Below, one piece after another: positions 1 to 8,873 of a stretch of 64,000 nt of DNA. The position numbers and the translations under genes were made by a program. The notes beneath the pieces were generated by a model, which was not told the DNA's origin, made no database searches, and worked only from the letters and a program-made list of their open reading frames with translations. How positions within the stretch are numbered: the stretch's first letter is position 1; every line of letters begins with the position of its first letter. Origin of the DNA: Methylotuvimicrobium buryatense 5G (GTDB taxonomy: Bacteria; Pseudomonadota; Gammaproteobacteria; Methylococcales; Methylomonadaceae); assembly GCF_000341735.1 (NCBI RefSeq), contig NZ_KB455575.1, positions 1,332,619-1,396,618 of the forward strand. The letters run 5' to 3'.

Positions 1-22
1 ACTCTTACAGCCGATAATAATA

Positions 23-2260
23 ATGAACACCCCGTCACTCTCCTTACAAGACCGCAGGCTCTCGCTCATTCTGCTTTTCGCCGCGACGCTATTCACCAGC
101 GCCACATTGATGTTTAGCCTACAACCGATGTTCGGCAAGCTGATTTTGCCTAAATTGGGCGGTACGCCCGCGGTTTGGAATACCTGCATGGTGTTTTATC
201 AAAGCATCCTATTCCTAGGTTATATGTATGCGCACTTTTTATCGACACGCCAAGATACTCGGCGACAGCTTCAGATTCATGCCGCCGTCCTATTCATCAG
301 TCTGGTGATATTGCCGGTTGCCTTGCCGGATAATCTTTCGCCTCCAACCGAGAGCAACCCGACGTTATGGCTGCTTGGCACACTATTCCTTGCGATCGGC
401 CTGCCCTTCTTTGTCGTTTCGACCACAGCGCCGCTGTTGCAAAAATGGTTCGCGCAAGTCGGCCACCACACCAGTCACGACCCTTATTATCTTTATGCCG
501 CAAGCAATGCCGGCAGCCTGTTGGCCTTATTAAGCTACCCGTTTGTGATCGAACCGAATATCGGACTGGCTTCGCAACAAATCGCTTGGAGCGGAGGCTA
601 TGCAATCTTATGTTTGATGATTGCCGGTTGCGGTTGGCGCTTGTGGCAAAACAAGCCGCGAACGGACGCATCGGCACAGGAAGACATCCTGCTGTCCCCT
701 GAGCTCGACAACAAAACCCGCCTGCATTGGCTCGTCTTGGCCTTCGTTCCGTCGAGCTTGCTATTAGGCTTGACTAACTTTATCAGCACCGATATCGCAT
801 CGGTGCCGCTGCTGTGGATCATTCCGCTAACGCTCTATTTGCTGTCTTTCATCATCGTGTTTTCGAAATGGAACCTCAAAACACATCCGGTCATGACGGC
901 ACTGCAGCCGGTAATATTGCTGCCGTTTATCGCTTATTCGTTCATCAACCCGGCAATCTTGCCCTATTGGCTTGATTTAGCGCTGCATTCGACCGCCTTT
1001 TTCCTGGCAATCATGGTTTGTCACGGCGAACTAGCCAGACTCCGCCCACACACGCGCCATCTGACCGACTTTTATTTGATCATGTCGTTCGCCGGCATGC
1101 TCGGCGGCATGTTCAACACCTTTGTGGCGCCGTTCGTTTTCAACGCGGTTTACGAATATCCAATCATGATCATTGCGGCATTACTGCTGCGTCCCGGACT
1201 GGATATTTCGACCGGTTATCGCTGGGCTATGCAAGCCGTTTTTCCGGCCATCGTGATTGCCTGCGGATTGATCATCTATTTAACGGTCGACGATCTACTG
1301 CAATATCTGGACACGATCGGCACAGCCTTGATTCTATTGGCCGGTCTCACTTATGCGTTCAGAAATCAGCCTTTATCTTTGGCCTTGCTCGCGGGAACGT
1401 TAATCTTCTTCACGCAGGGTTTGCATGGTTTGGTGTCCAACACGATTTTTCAGGATAGAACCTTTTTTGGCGTACTGTCGGTGCGTGAAAATGTTTTACT
1501 CGATGAACAAAACCGTCCGGAAAAATACCGTGAGCTGTTTCATGGCACGACCAAGCACGGCGCGCAACGCTTAGCAGCTCATTTGGAAACCGTTCCGTTG
1601 ACCTATTACAGCCGCCCCGGACCGATGGGTCAGTTATTTAAAAGTTACGACGAACAAAACGGCGATTGGGTCGTCGGCGCGGTCGGCCTCGGCGCCGGCG
1701 CATTGGCTTGTTACGCCAAGGATAATCAGCAATGGACTTTTTACGAGATCGACCCGTTGGTCGTCGAAATTGCCGAAAACCCGGACTATTTCACTTATCT
1801 GAAACGTTGCGCCCGCAATTTGACCCATAATATCGGCGATGCTCGCCTATCGCTGGCGGAAGAACCGAACCACAAATTCGATTTGTTGATCATGGATGCA
1901 TTCAGCTCGGATGCCGTACCGACCCATCTATTGACACGCGAAGCACTCGATTTGTATTTCGAAAAACTTAAACCGAATGGTATTTTGGCGTTTCATATCA
2001 CCAATCGCCATTTGGCCTTGAAAAAAGTGCTGGCCGACCATGCCAAACAAATGCAATTAGCCGCATTGATCCAAGAATTTAAAACGGACGGCTCGATTCC
2101 ATTGGTCACGGCTACCGATTGGGTCGTGATGGCGAAAGACGAGAAGATATTGAACCCGCTCATCGCCAGTCGGCTCGGAAATTGGGAAAAAATGCCGTTG
2201 TATTTCGGCATGCGGCCCTGGACCGACGATTTCACGAATATCATCAGCATTTGGAAGTAA
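23..2260 (+). CDS. Membrane-embedded spermidine synthase-like protein (fused MFS/spermidine synthase family)
   Basis: 745 aa. The N-terminal ~480 residues form many hydrophobic helices and start in the style of this family (LMFSLQPMFGKLILPKLGG). The C-terminal ~200 residues resemble an SAM/decarboxy-SAM-binding aminopropyltransferase fold: a glycine-rich segment VGAVGLGAGALACY, the acidic YEIDPLVVEIA after the second strand, and LLIMDAFSSDAVPTHLLT. Proteins with this architecture are annotated as fused MFS transporter/spermidine synthase; true polyamine synthesis is rarely shown. The ATG at 23 is the only good start near the window edge. The next gene follows after one base, so the two are probably co-transcribed. 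Family assignment is firm, substrate unknown. Confidence 0.85.
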   Translation: MNTPSLSLQDRRLSLILLFAATLFTSATLMFSLQPMFGKLILPKLGGTPAVWNTCMVFYQSILFLGYMYAHFLSTRQDTRRQLQIHAAVLFISLVILPVALPDNLSPPTESNPTLWLLGTLFLAIGLPFFVVSTTAPLLQKWFAQVGHHTSHDPYYLYAASNAGSLLALLSYPFVIEPNIGLASQQIAWSGGYAILCLMIAGCGWRLWQNKPRTDASAQEDILLSPELDNKTRLHWLVLAFVPSSLLLGLTNFISTDIASVPLLWIIPLTLYLLSFIIVFSKWNLKTHPVMTALQPVILLPFIAYSFINPAILPYWLDLALHSTAFFLAIMVCHGELARLRPHTRHLTDFYLIMSFAGMLGGMFNTFVAPFVFNAVYEYPIMIIAALLLRPGLDISTGYRWAMQAVFPAIVIACGLIIYLTVDDLLQYLDTIGTALILLAGLTYAFRNQPLSLALLAGTLIFFTQGLHGLVSNTIFQDRTFFGVLSVRENVLLDEQNRPEKYRELFHGTTKHGAQRLAAHLETVPLTYYSRPGPMGQLFKSYDEQNGDWVVGAVGLGAGALACYAKDNQQWTFYEIDPLVVEIAENPDYFTYLKRCARNLTHNIGDARLSLAEEPNHKFDLLIMDAFSSDAVPTHLLTREALDLYFEKLKPNGILAFHITNRHLALKKVLADHAKQMQLAALIQEFKTDGSIPLVTATDWVVMAKDEKILNPLIASRLGNWEKMPLYFGMRPWTDDFTNIISIWK

Positions 2261-2261
2261 C

Positions 2262-3002
2262 ATGGCAAAAGCAGCAGCGCATTGGTCTGTGCTGCTACTT
2301 TGTTGCGCCCTGCCTGTTCACGCGATCGACTGGACTGCGAGCAATGTTCAGTTGTTGTATGGAGGAGATTTCGAATTCGGCGAGCCGAAACGCACGACGA
2401 TCACGGTCGAACATGCCCATGGCTGGCAATACGGAACCAATTTTTTCTTTGTCGACATCATGCCTCGCAACGATGTCGGCACCGAAGTCTATGCCGAAGT
2501 CTACACCTATTTAAGTTGGAATAAAGTAACCGGGCTCAATCTGACATTGGGTCCGATCAAGGACATTTCGTTGGCGCTAGGCCTTAACATCAGCAATCTA
2601 CCGGCACAAGACCACTTTAAAGCCTACATGTTCGGCTTGAGCTTCGACCTGGCGAACAGTCTATTCGATTATCTGCAATTCGACGTAACCGTCTATAAAG
2701 CGGACGATGTGAGCAGTCGCTATGGCTTGCAGTTTACACCGGTGTGGAGCCTGCCCTTTTCGATAGGCTGTGTGGACTTTAAATTTCGGGGTTTTACCGA
2801 CTTCAGAACCGGAAATACCAATACATCGGGAAACTTCAACATTCTGGCACAGCCGCAGTTATTGGTCGACATCGGCAATTTGGCCAATTGGAAAAAGGAC
2901 ACGGTTTACATCGGCACCGAATATTCGCATTGGTACAACAAATACGGCGTCAAGGGTGTCGATGAAAGAGCGATTCAGGCCATGATCATCGGATTTTTTT
3001 AA
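2262..3002 (+). CDS. Tsx/OmpK-like outer membrane channel protein
   Basis: 246 aa. An N-terminal signal peptide (hydrophobic LLLCCALPVHA, probable cleavage after A21) is followed by alternating amphipathic strands rich in aromatic residues, and the protein ends in a terminal Phe, typical of outer membrane beta-barrels recognised by the BAM machinery. The pattern of an early IDWTASNVQLLYGGDFE segment and a closing GTEYSHWYNKYGVKGVDERAIQAM segment resembles the nucleoside-specific channel Tsx/OmpK superfamily. It starts one base after the preceding stop, suggesting translational coupling. A nucleoside substrate is inferred from the family only. Confidence 0.7.
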   Translation: MAKAAAHWSVLLLCCALPVHAIDWTASNVQLLYGGDFEFGEPKRTTITVEHAHGWQYGTNFFFVDIMPRNDVGTEVYAEVYTYLSWNKVTGLNLTLGPIKDISLALGLNISNLPAQDHFKAYMFGLSFDLANSLFDYLQFDVTVYKADDVSSRYGLQFTPVWSLPFSIGCVDFKFRGFTDFRTGNTNTSGNFNILAQPQLLVDIGNLANWKKDTVYIGTEYSHWYNKYGVKGVDERAIQAMIIGFF

Positions 3003-3033
3003 TGCTTACTCCGGCAGAGATGCAAACCAAATG

Positions 3034-3551
3034 TATACCTTTCGCACTTCAAATTTCGGCAGTGCCTGAGGAGGCGCCGGGGTGCTCGGTCGATTTTCGC
3101 TCCTGCGCTGAAAATCTTGGAAACGGAGCGCTAGCGAAGTGAAGATTTTTAGTCCCCGATAGCCGTAGCGCCGGGTGTTTTGCCGGAGTCTGCGCGAATA
3201 GCGCAGGCGGAGGCAAAATACAAGGCATCGCGACACGGCGTAAAGCCATTTGCGGGAGTGCTACGGAGCCGCATCGAGTATACGAGGATGTGGCGTAGTG
3301 GCACGGACGCAGGGCGAATCGGGGCCGCCGAAGGCATTAGCAGTCGCGTAATTTTTGCTGATTTTTCAAGCAGGATGCCCGGAAAATTCTTTCGCAAAAA
3401 TAGCGACTCCCTGTCAAAATCGACATTCACGCCATCCATGGCGCTCGCAAAGGCTTTGCCAGCATGGAGCTGGCTAGAGCCTACAGGGGACGTATTCACG
3501 GCGTCCTTTGACGTGCATCCCGGTGCCGAATTTTGATCTACGATGGGTATA
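3034..3551. repeat. Family A dispersed element, long copy (A1)
   Basis: The element is bounded by TATACC...TTCGGC at the left and an inverted GCCG...GGGTATA at the right. It contains the conserved core CTACAGGGGACGTATTCACG and the inner arms GTCGATTTT/AAAATCGAC. Compared with other copies it carries about 270 extra bases between the inner arms. Open frames here on both strands have no protein-like features and are treated as chance. Confidence 0.8.
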
Positions 3552-3614
3552 GCGCGCTTAATGTGTCGAAGCGAAACAAAAGCGTTAGCTTGCATCTCTA
3601 AGGGAAACTATAGG

Positions 3615-5021
3615 TCAACCGTTAATCAGCATATGCGCGCCGATACTGGCCGCATAGCCTAATGCGATCGCGGGTGTCCATTTCAGATGACTGAAAAAGG
3701 TATAACTGCCGCGTGCCTGACCCATCAACGCAACACCTGCCGCCGAACCGATCGACAACAAACTGCCTCCGACACCAGCGGTCAACGTTACCAACAGCCA
3801 CTGCACTTCGGGCATGTCAGGGTTCATCGTCAATACCGCGAACATGACCGGAATGTTATCGACAATCGCAGACATCACGCCAACGATAATATTCGCGTAA
3901 GTCGCACCCAATTCACCGTAAATGAATTCCGAAGCGATGCTTAAATAACCGATGAAACCCAAGCCGCCGACGCACATGATGACGCCGTAGAAAAAGAACA
4001 GCGTATCCCACTCGGCTTTAGCGATCTGGCTGAACACATTAAAACCGCTGCCTTGCCCTTCGCTGCCCGGAACCGAATCGAAACTGGAAAACTCGCGGCG
4101 ATGCTTCATGCGCAGGTAATAACCGAAAAATTTCAGGTACCCAAGACCGGTCAACATGCCGAAAGCCGACGGCAAATGCAAAATCTGATGAAATAATACT
4201 GCTGTTAAGATAGTCATTAAGAACAAACCGACAATGACTAAGCCTCCATGTTTGATCTCGGCGCTATCTTCCTCGGGCAAGGCCGGCAAACCCACCGGAA
4301 TAAAATAGTGCATGATCGCGGCAGGCACGACAAAATTGATTACCGAAGGAATAAATAGCTTGAAGAATCCGGAAAATTCGATGATGCCTTTTTGCCAAAC
4401 CATCAGTGTCGTGATATCGCCAAACGGACTGAATGCGCCTCCGGCATTCGCTGCCACGACGATATTCACACAAGCTATCGCGACAAACTCCGGTCTGGTT
4501 GCGCCAACCGTCATCACCACGGTACACATAATCAGCGCGGTAGTCAGGTTATCGGCTATCGGCGAAATAAAGAAGGCCAGAATACCGGTCATCCAAAACA
4601 TTTGCCGATAACTGAAGCCTTTCGAAACCAACCAAAAATGCAGAGCCTGAAACACATCCCGCTCTATCATCGCGCTGATATAGGTCATCGCCACTAACAA
4701 AAAGAAAAATAGCTCGGCATATTCCAAAAAGTTATGGCGCAACGCTTCTTCGGTCGTTTCATTTAAACCGTGCGATGCATAAACGGCGGCGATCATCGCC
4801 CAAATAATACCTGCAGCCAGTAGAACCGGCTTGGATTTTTGTAAGTGTAATTGTTCCTCGAGAATCACCAGCGCATAAGCAAAAACAAAAATCAACAATG
4901 CAAAATAACCGACCCCATGATCGGTCAAATTGAGTATTTCGTGCCCTGCGGCCGAAGCGAATGCGGACACCGGCAATAAGAAAGAAAACAATAGTAAAGA
5001 GATAAATCGGATAGGCAACAT
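3615..5021 (-). CDS. nhaD: Na+/H+ antiporter NhaD
   Basis: 468 aa from the ATG at 5021; a TTG 23 codons upstream would add an unlikely leader, whereas MLPIRFISLLLFSFLLPVSA begins a typical hydrophobic N-terminus. About 12-13 hydrophobic helices follow. Family landmarks are the cluster ISPIADNLTTALIMCTV and the repeated-half segment NAGGAFSPFGDITTLMVWQKG, where polar residues within helices are thought to bind Na+. NhaD extrudes Na+/Li+ in exchange for protons at alkaline pH. It is monocistronic here; downstream is the A1 repeat. A second, unrelated antiporter of the CPA1 family lies at 8874-10961. Confidence 0.92.
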   Translation of the reverse strand: MLPIRFISLLLFSFLLPVSAFASAAGHEILNLTDHGVGYFALLIFVFAYALVILEEQLHLQKSKPVLLAAGIIWAMIAAVYASHGLNETTEEALRHNFLEYAELFFFLLVAMTYISAMIERDVFQALHFWLVSKGFSYRQMFWMTGILAFFISPIADNLTTALIMCTVVMTVGATRPEFVAIACVNIVVAANAGGAFSPFGDITTLMVWQKGIIEFSGFFKLFIPSVINFVVPAAIMHYFIPVGLPALPEEDSAEIKHGGLVIVGLFLMTILTAVLFHQILHLPSAFGMLTGLGYLKFFGYYLRMKHRREFSSFDSVPGSEGQGSGFNVFSQIAKAEWDTLFFFYGVIMCVGGLGFIGYLSIASEFIYGELGATYANIIVGVMSAIVDNIPVMFAVLTMNPDMPEVQWLLVTLTAGVGGSLLSIGSAAGVALMGQARGSYTFFSHLKWTPAIALGYAASIGAHMLING

Positions 5022-5284
5022 TTTCTTCACAGAATATATCCTAATTGACGAGAGGAGAATCGCAAGGAGAAATAGAGTTCGCTTGCACAAAAGCCGCCAT
5101 TATCCAATAAGTTGTAGAACGATGCAAAGCAATCGCCCCTAAAAACAAACTTAAAATACTCTTTAAAAAAATTATATTACTTATATTTCAACAACATAAT
5201 AAATATCAAAAAAGCATTGAATCGATACTTTTTATGCATTCATAACCTCGAATTCCGATTCTCCTAAAAAAATCAGTTGGGTTG

Positions 5285-5402
5285 TCAATATCCAGGACAC
5301 ATGAATGTGAAGCTACGCATTGCCATCCTTGGCACTGGATTCCGCCAATCCCTGACGGAATGACGCGTTCTTTCCTTAAGTTGGCGCTTATCCCTTTATA
5401 CT
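5285..5402 (-). repeat. Family D dispersed element, partial (D1)
   Basis: On the minus strand it reads ATAAGCGCCAACTTAAG, then ACGCGTCATTCC, GGCGGAATCCAGTGCCA and GGATGGCAAT, matching D4 (52079-52255) and D2 (35919-36083). The far end is degenerate, so the boundary near 5285 is approximate. Confidence 0.65.
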
Positions 5403-5454
5403 GAAAATCGTTCAAGCTTATTGAAGGTACTTTGTAGGCTTGAAGCATCCCCGC

Positions 5455-5559
5455 AAAGTTGAATAATATTTCAGTAAGAAGGAGGCATAATCGGCTCAAT
5501 GCCTTCGAACTCGGCGGTTGGATGGTGCTTTTTGATCAACAGCCTAATTTCATCAATTT
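5455..5559 (-). pseudogene. Duplicated 3' fragment of the neighbouring DUF1269-like gene
   Basis: From the segment TTCAGTAAGAAGGAGGCA to CATCAATTT this stretch is almost base-for-base the 3' end of the gene at 8128-8631 (compare 8121-8218). The match extends leftward through GCAAAGTTGAATAAT, which corresponds to the sequence flanking element B1. No start or other coding parts are present, so it is a non-functional remnant ending abruptly at a partial family B copy. Confidence 0.8.
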
Positions 5560-5735
5560 ATGCTTCAGCTTGCTGAAGCCAATTGTCCGAGCAGTGGACA
5601 TTCGTAGCCACTTCTGCGGGACGGGTTATTTAACCCGTCCCCAACGTTTCGGTTTGCCCTAAACATTTCGGCTAACTTCGGCCAAAGTCAAAACGTTTAG
5701 GACGGGGTTGCAAACCCCGTCCTGCTAGGGCCTGG
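5560..5735 (+). repeat. Family B element, left-truncated copy (B0)
   Basis: It matches B1 and B2 from ATGCTTCAGCTTGCTGAAGC through the two hairpins GACGGGTTATTTAACCCGTC and GACGGGGTTGCAAACCCCGT to GCTAGGG, but lacks the terminal CCTGATTAGCAAG and the right end. The sequence from 5736 to 5850 holds another GGTTTGC/GCAAACC hairpin remnant and no gene. Confidence 0.75.
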
Positions 5736-6038
5736 GAAAGAGCGGGATGCGGGTTGGCCATTTTTAGCTTGATGCATATGGATTGCAAACCCCGTTCTGC
5801 CGAGGCGCGGGGTTTGCTTACCGTTATCGAAGAATCCACGCAAAGCTGAACCTGATTAGCAAGATGCTTCAGCTTGCTGAAGCCAATTGTCCGAGCAGTG
5901 GCCAGTCGTAGCCACTTCTGCGGGACGGGTTATTTAACCCGTCCCCAACGTTTCGGTTTGCCCTAAACATTTCGGCTAACTTCGGCCAAAGTCAAAACCT
6001 TTAGGACGGGGTTGCAAACCCCGCCCTGCTAGGGATAT

Positions 6039-8070
6039 GTGTGAGTCGCAGGTACCAACGGCTCAGTCTTAAACGGTGCGACCTATCGTGACAGGAACGT
6101 TGCGATGTGTCTAATCCTACCTGTGCGAATCCGTATTTGTACAGAAATGCTTGCTCGAACTCGTCTTAGACGGGGTACGCAGTTAGGGTCACTCAGGTAA
6201 CTGGTGGCGTTGAAGGAGCCAGGCAAGCATAGTCAGGGAGGTGGCAGGTTTTCAGCCTCGAATCAGGTGTCAGGGTCTATGTCCGCCTGAAACACTGGGG
6301 AGTTTTTTTTTCTTCTCTCACTGGGATTTATACGGTTATTCTCAGTGGCTATTAGGGGTGCTTGCTGTTGTCGCCCAGACATAATGGTTATTGGTACTGA
6401 CCGATGAAAGTCCTACGGCGTCTCTTGATTTTAACCCCTTCAAGAGTAATGCCCGCCTATAAGTTTATGGCGAAATGGCGGGTTTATGCGCTGGTGTGTG
6501 AGATTCCCCAAACTGAGCACTTTAAGGATGGCAGCGTCTTCGGTGTAGCCACGCAATTGCGCGGTGATAGAAGACTCCGTTGTTAGAAATACGTTGTCAT
6601 GGTTTTTCCATGAAGAAAGTTAGTCCGTCGGCTACGACCCCAAAATGGTCTGTCCTTCCTCTTTTGGAAAACCCGACGGTCGCTAAGAAACGCCTTCCAC
6701 GGCACGACCGTTGGCAAGGTATTGGTTAGTGTATGAGGGGTAAATCAGGTTGTCTTTATGTTAGTGAAACCGCTTAAGATTAAACATCATTCTTTAACAG
6801 GCAGAATAACCATCGAACGGGTGCGCAAGGCATTTCTTAATGTCAAACGTAACCGGGGCGCTGCCGGCGTTGATAAGCAAAGCATTGTGATGTTCGAGGC
6901 GAATCTTGAACAGAATTTGCAAGCATTGTTGAGCGATTTAAAAACGCGGGGGACATTTTCTCCGCATCCGCTCAAACGTGTGCGTATCGACAAAGGGAAT
7001 GGGAAATTTCGCCCGTTGGGCATTCCCGTGGTCCGTGACAGGATTGCGCAGGATGTCTTGCGGCAACTGCTGGAACCGTTGTTCGAGCCTTTGTTCCATC
7101 CAAACTCGTGTGGGTTTCGGCCAAATAGGAACTGTCATCAGGCCATTGAACGGGTGCTGGACATCTGGCGCGAGGGCAATCGCTATGTGCTGGATGCGGA
7201 TATATCGGGATTTTTCGATAACATCCCGCACCATGTCATCATGACGGGGCTATCCAATGTGGTCGCTGATGGGAATATTCTGGGTATTATTGAACGGTTT
7301 CTTAGGTCTGGCGTCATGGAAGACGGCGTTTTTAAACCAACGACGATCGGCACGCCGCAAGGCGGTGTCATTTCGCCTTTGTTGGCAAATATTGCGCTGA
7401 ACTATCTGGATTGGCATCTGCATGAGCATGGCTTGAACTTTGTGCGTTTATGCGGATGACTTTGTCGTTCTATGCCCATCCGAGGAACAGGCAAAAGAGG
7501 CATTGGTTCTTGTCGGGGCGTTTTTAAACACGCATCTTGAGTTGAAACTCTGCCCTGAGAAATCGCAGGTCACCACATTTAGTGAGGGTTTTGCATTCTG
7601 GGGTTTGATATTAGCTCAAGGGCGGTCACGATGCGCCCAAAGTCCATAGAGAAATTCAAAGATAAAATCCGGGAGTTGACCTGTCGCTCCTATAACTTGG
7701 ATAGTTACCGCATCATGCGGGTTAATCAGGTGATACGAGGGACGGCAAATTATTTTGCAACGCCGTTCTCTCATAATCGTTATCTGTTTACGGAATTGGA
7801 CAAGTGGATTCGAGTTCGCTTACGGTGCATGAAGTTTAACAGGAAATGGAAGACCGATAACAGGCGTCTACGTCTGAAGCACTTTAAGAATAAAGGGTTG
7901 TTGAGTCTCAGGGCGTTCTATCATGAACCTGCATAGCAAATACAATGACTCCCTTTCGAGGGCAATCTAGGCGGAGCCGCCCATTGTCTGAAAGAGACAC
8001 GATGGTAAATAGAGGGAATTAACCTTCTTGCGGCAACGGGGGGCTGGTGGTGATCCTCCAGCCTACCCAC
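6039..8070 (+). mobile_element. Group II intron (degenerate), about 2.03 kb
   Basis: It starts with GTGTGAG, the 5' consensus of group II introns, directly after GGGATAT of the host element. It ends near CCTACCCAC, before GCTGGTTTTTGGGCTTTAGC; B2 shows the same sequence uninterrupted (GGGATATGCTGGTTTTTGGG), which fixes both junctions to within a base. A GAAA-capped hairpin (7981-8005) preceded by AGC is a plausible domain V, and GGCTGG...CCAGCC (8042-8063) a plausible domain VI. Positions 6039-6757 are non-coding ribozyme sequence. It encodes a broken reverse transcriptase/maturase. Confidence 0.85.
6758..7936 (+). pseudogene. ltrA: Group II intron reverse transcriptase/maturase, two frameshifts
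   Basis: Three overlapping frames together give a normal protein of about 390 aa. Frame one has RT blocks (KGNGKFRPLGIPVVRDRIAQ, GFRPNRNCHQAI, VLDADISGFFDNI, GTPQGGVISPLLANIALN) and ends just before the catalytic motif. YADDFVVLC is in the next frame because of an extra T near 7449. A second shift near 7597 (one T apparently missing) moves into the frame of the maturase domain (RPKSIEKFKDKIRELT ... RGTANYF). There is no HNH endonuclease domain at the C-terminus. Both shifts are in short T runs, so sequencing error is an alternative to decay. Confidence 0.85.
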
Positions 8071-8127
8071 TGCTGGTTTTTGGGCTTTAGCTGAAGAAAC
8101 TTGCTAATCAGGAAGCTGAATGATTTT

Positions 8128-8631
8128 TCAGTAAGAAGGAGGCAAAATTGGCTCAATGCCTTCGAACTCGGCGGTTGGATGGTGCTTTTTGATCAACAGC
8201 CTAATTTCATCAATTTCATTTTTATTAATATCGACCAACACTAACAATTGCCCTGCTTCGATAGCTTGCTCGAATTGCCTCAAGCGAGAATTACCCGAAT
8301 TCATCCCCGAAAGCCCTCCCATTAAAGAGCCAATGGTCGCGCCGGCCAAAAGTACGCCCAATAAAGGACCACCGGCAATCGCAAAACCGGCAAACCGCAA
8401 TGCCACCAACCCCGCCAGCACGCCTGTCGAACCGCCCAGCGCCGCGCCTCGTTCGACTGCCGCAAGAAAATCCGTTTTTATTGTCACGCCCGCTTCCGGC
8501 AACCCCTCGAGCGGCGTATCGCGTTTAGCCAAAATATGAATATGGCGCTCCTCGATGCCTTCGGACATAAGTTCATCGACAATTTTATGCGTGGTAGCAA
8601 TATCCGGAACCAAAAAATAGATTCGTCTCAT
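8128..8631 (-). CDS. DUF1269-like small membrane protein
   Basis: 167 aa from ATG 8631, preceded by the ribosome binding site GGAGAAG; a longer frame upstream lacks one. The N-terminal ~60 residues look like an alpha/beta domain (RRIYFLVPDIATTHKIVDEL). A glycine/alanine-rich hydrophobic hairpin follows (GVLAGLVALRFAGFAIAGGP, GVLLAGATIGSLMGGLSG). The C-terminus is a ferredoxin-like piece ending in ILPPSY. Such proteins are annotated as DUF1269 or hypothetical stress-related membrane proteins. Its last ~90 bases are duplicated at 5468-5559. Function is unknown. Confidence 0.75.
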   Translation of the reverse strand: MRRIYFLVPDIATTHKIVDELMSEGIEERHIHILAKRDTPLEGLPEAGVTIKTDFLAAVERGAALGGSTGVLAGLVALRFAGFAIAGGPLLGVLLAGATIGSLMGGLSGMNSGNSRLRQFEQAIEAGQLLVLVDINKNEIDEIRLLIKKHHPTAEFEGIEPILPPSY

Positions 8632-8792
8632 GATCTTCTCCGCAAAATTAGCTGGATAACATCCCAATCGATATAAAAACTCCCTTCTTTTCATTGATAC
8701 TAATTAACAAGGCTCGGTTCAACAATTATTCAAAGTTGACAATAGCGACCGATTAAGAATTACGGCCTGCTCCTAACTTAAATCTTAATTCG

Positions 8793-8872
8793 CTTCCCCT
8801 TTCCCCTTTCCCCTTTCCCCTTTCCCCTTTCCCCTTTCATCTTTCACCTTTCATCTTTCACCTTTCATCTCA
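8793..8872. repeat. Heptamer microsatellite (CCCTTTC / ACCTTTC)
   Basis: About eleven tandem 7-bp units, first CCCTTTC then mixed CATCTTT/CACCTTT, lie immediately downstream of the stop codon of the CPA1 antiporter gene (stop at 8874-8876, minus strand). The same heptamer type occurs at 59582-59652. Confidence 0.85.
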
Positions 8873-8873
8873 C

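Larger units (their letters stand above)
5851..8112 (+). mobile_element. Family B MITE-like element (B1) interrupted by a group II intron
   Basis: Ends are inverted: CCTGATTAGCAAG at 5851 and CTTGCTAATCAGG ending at 8112. It is flanked by the 8-bp direct repeat AAGCTGAA (5843-5850 and 8113-8120). Without the intron (6039 to about 8070) the element would be about 230 bp, similar to the 246-bp copy B2 at 33209. No transposase is encoded, so it would depend on an enzyme supplied elsewhere. Confidence 0.85.

Noticed and set aside
3149-3595. Open frames of 118-148 codons on both strands
   Set aside because: They lie entirely in repeat element A1, have no start signals and no protein-like composition.
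5206-5499. 97-codon frame on the minus strand
   Set aside because: It translates element D1 and the junction with the duplicated gene fragment; no supporting features.
6404-6586. 60-codon frame before the reverse transcriptase
   Set aside because: It lies in the non-coding ribozyme part of the group II intron.
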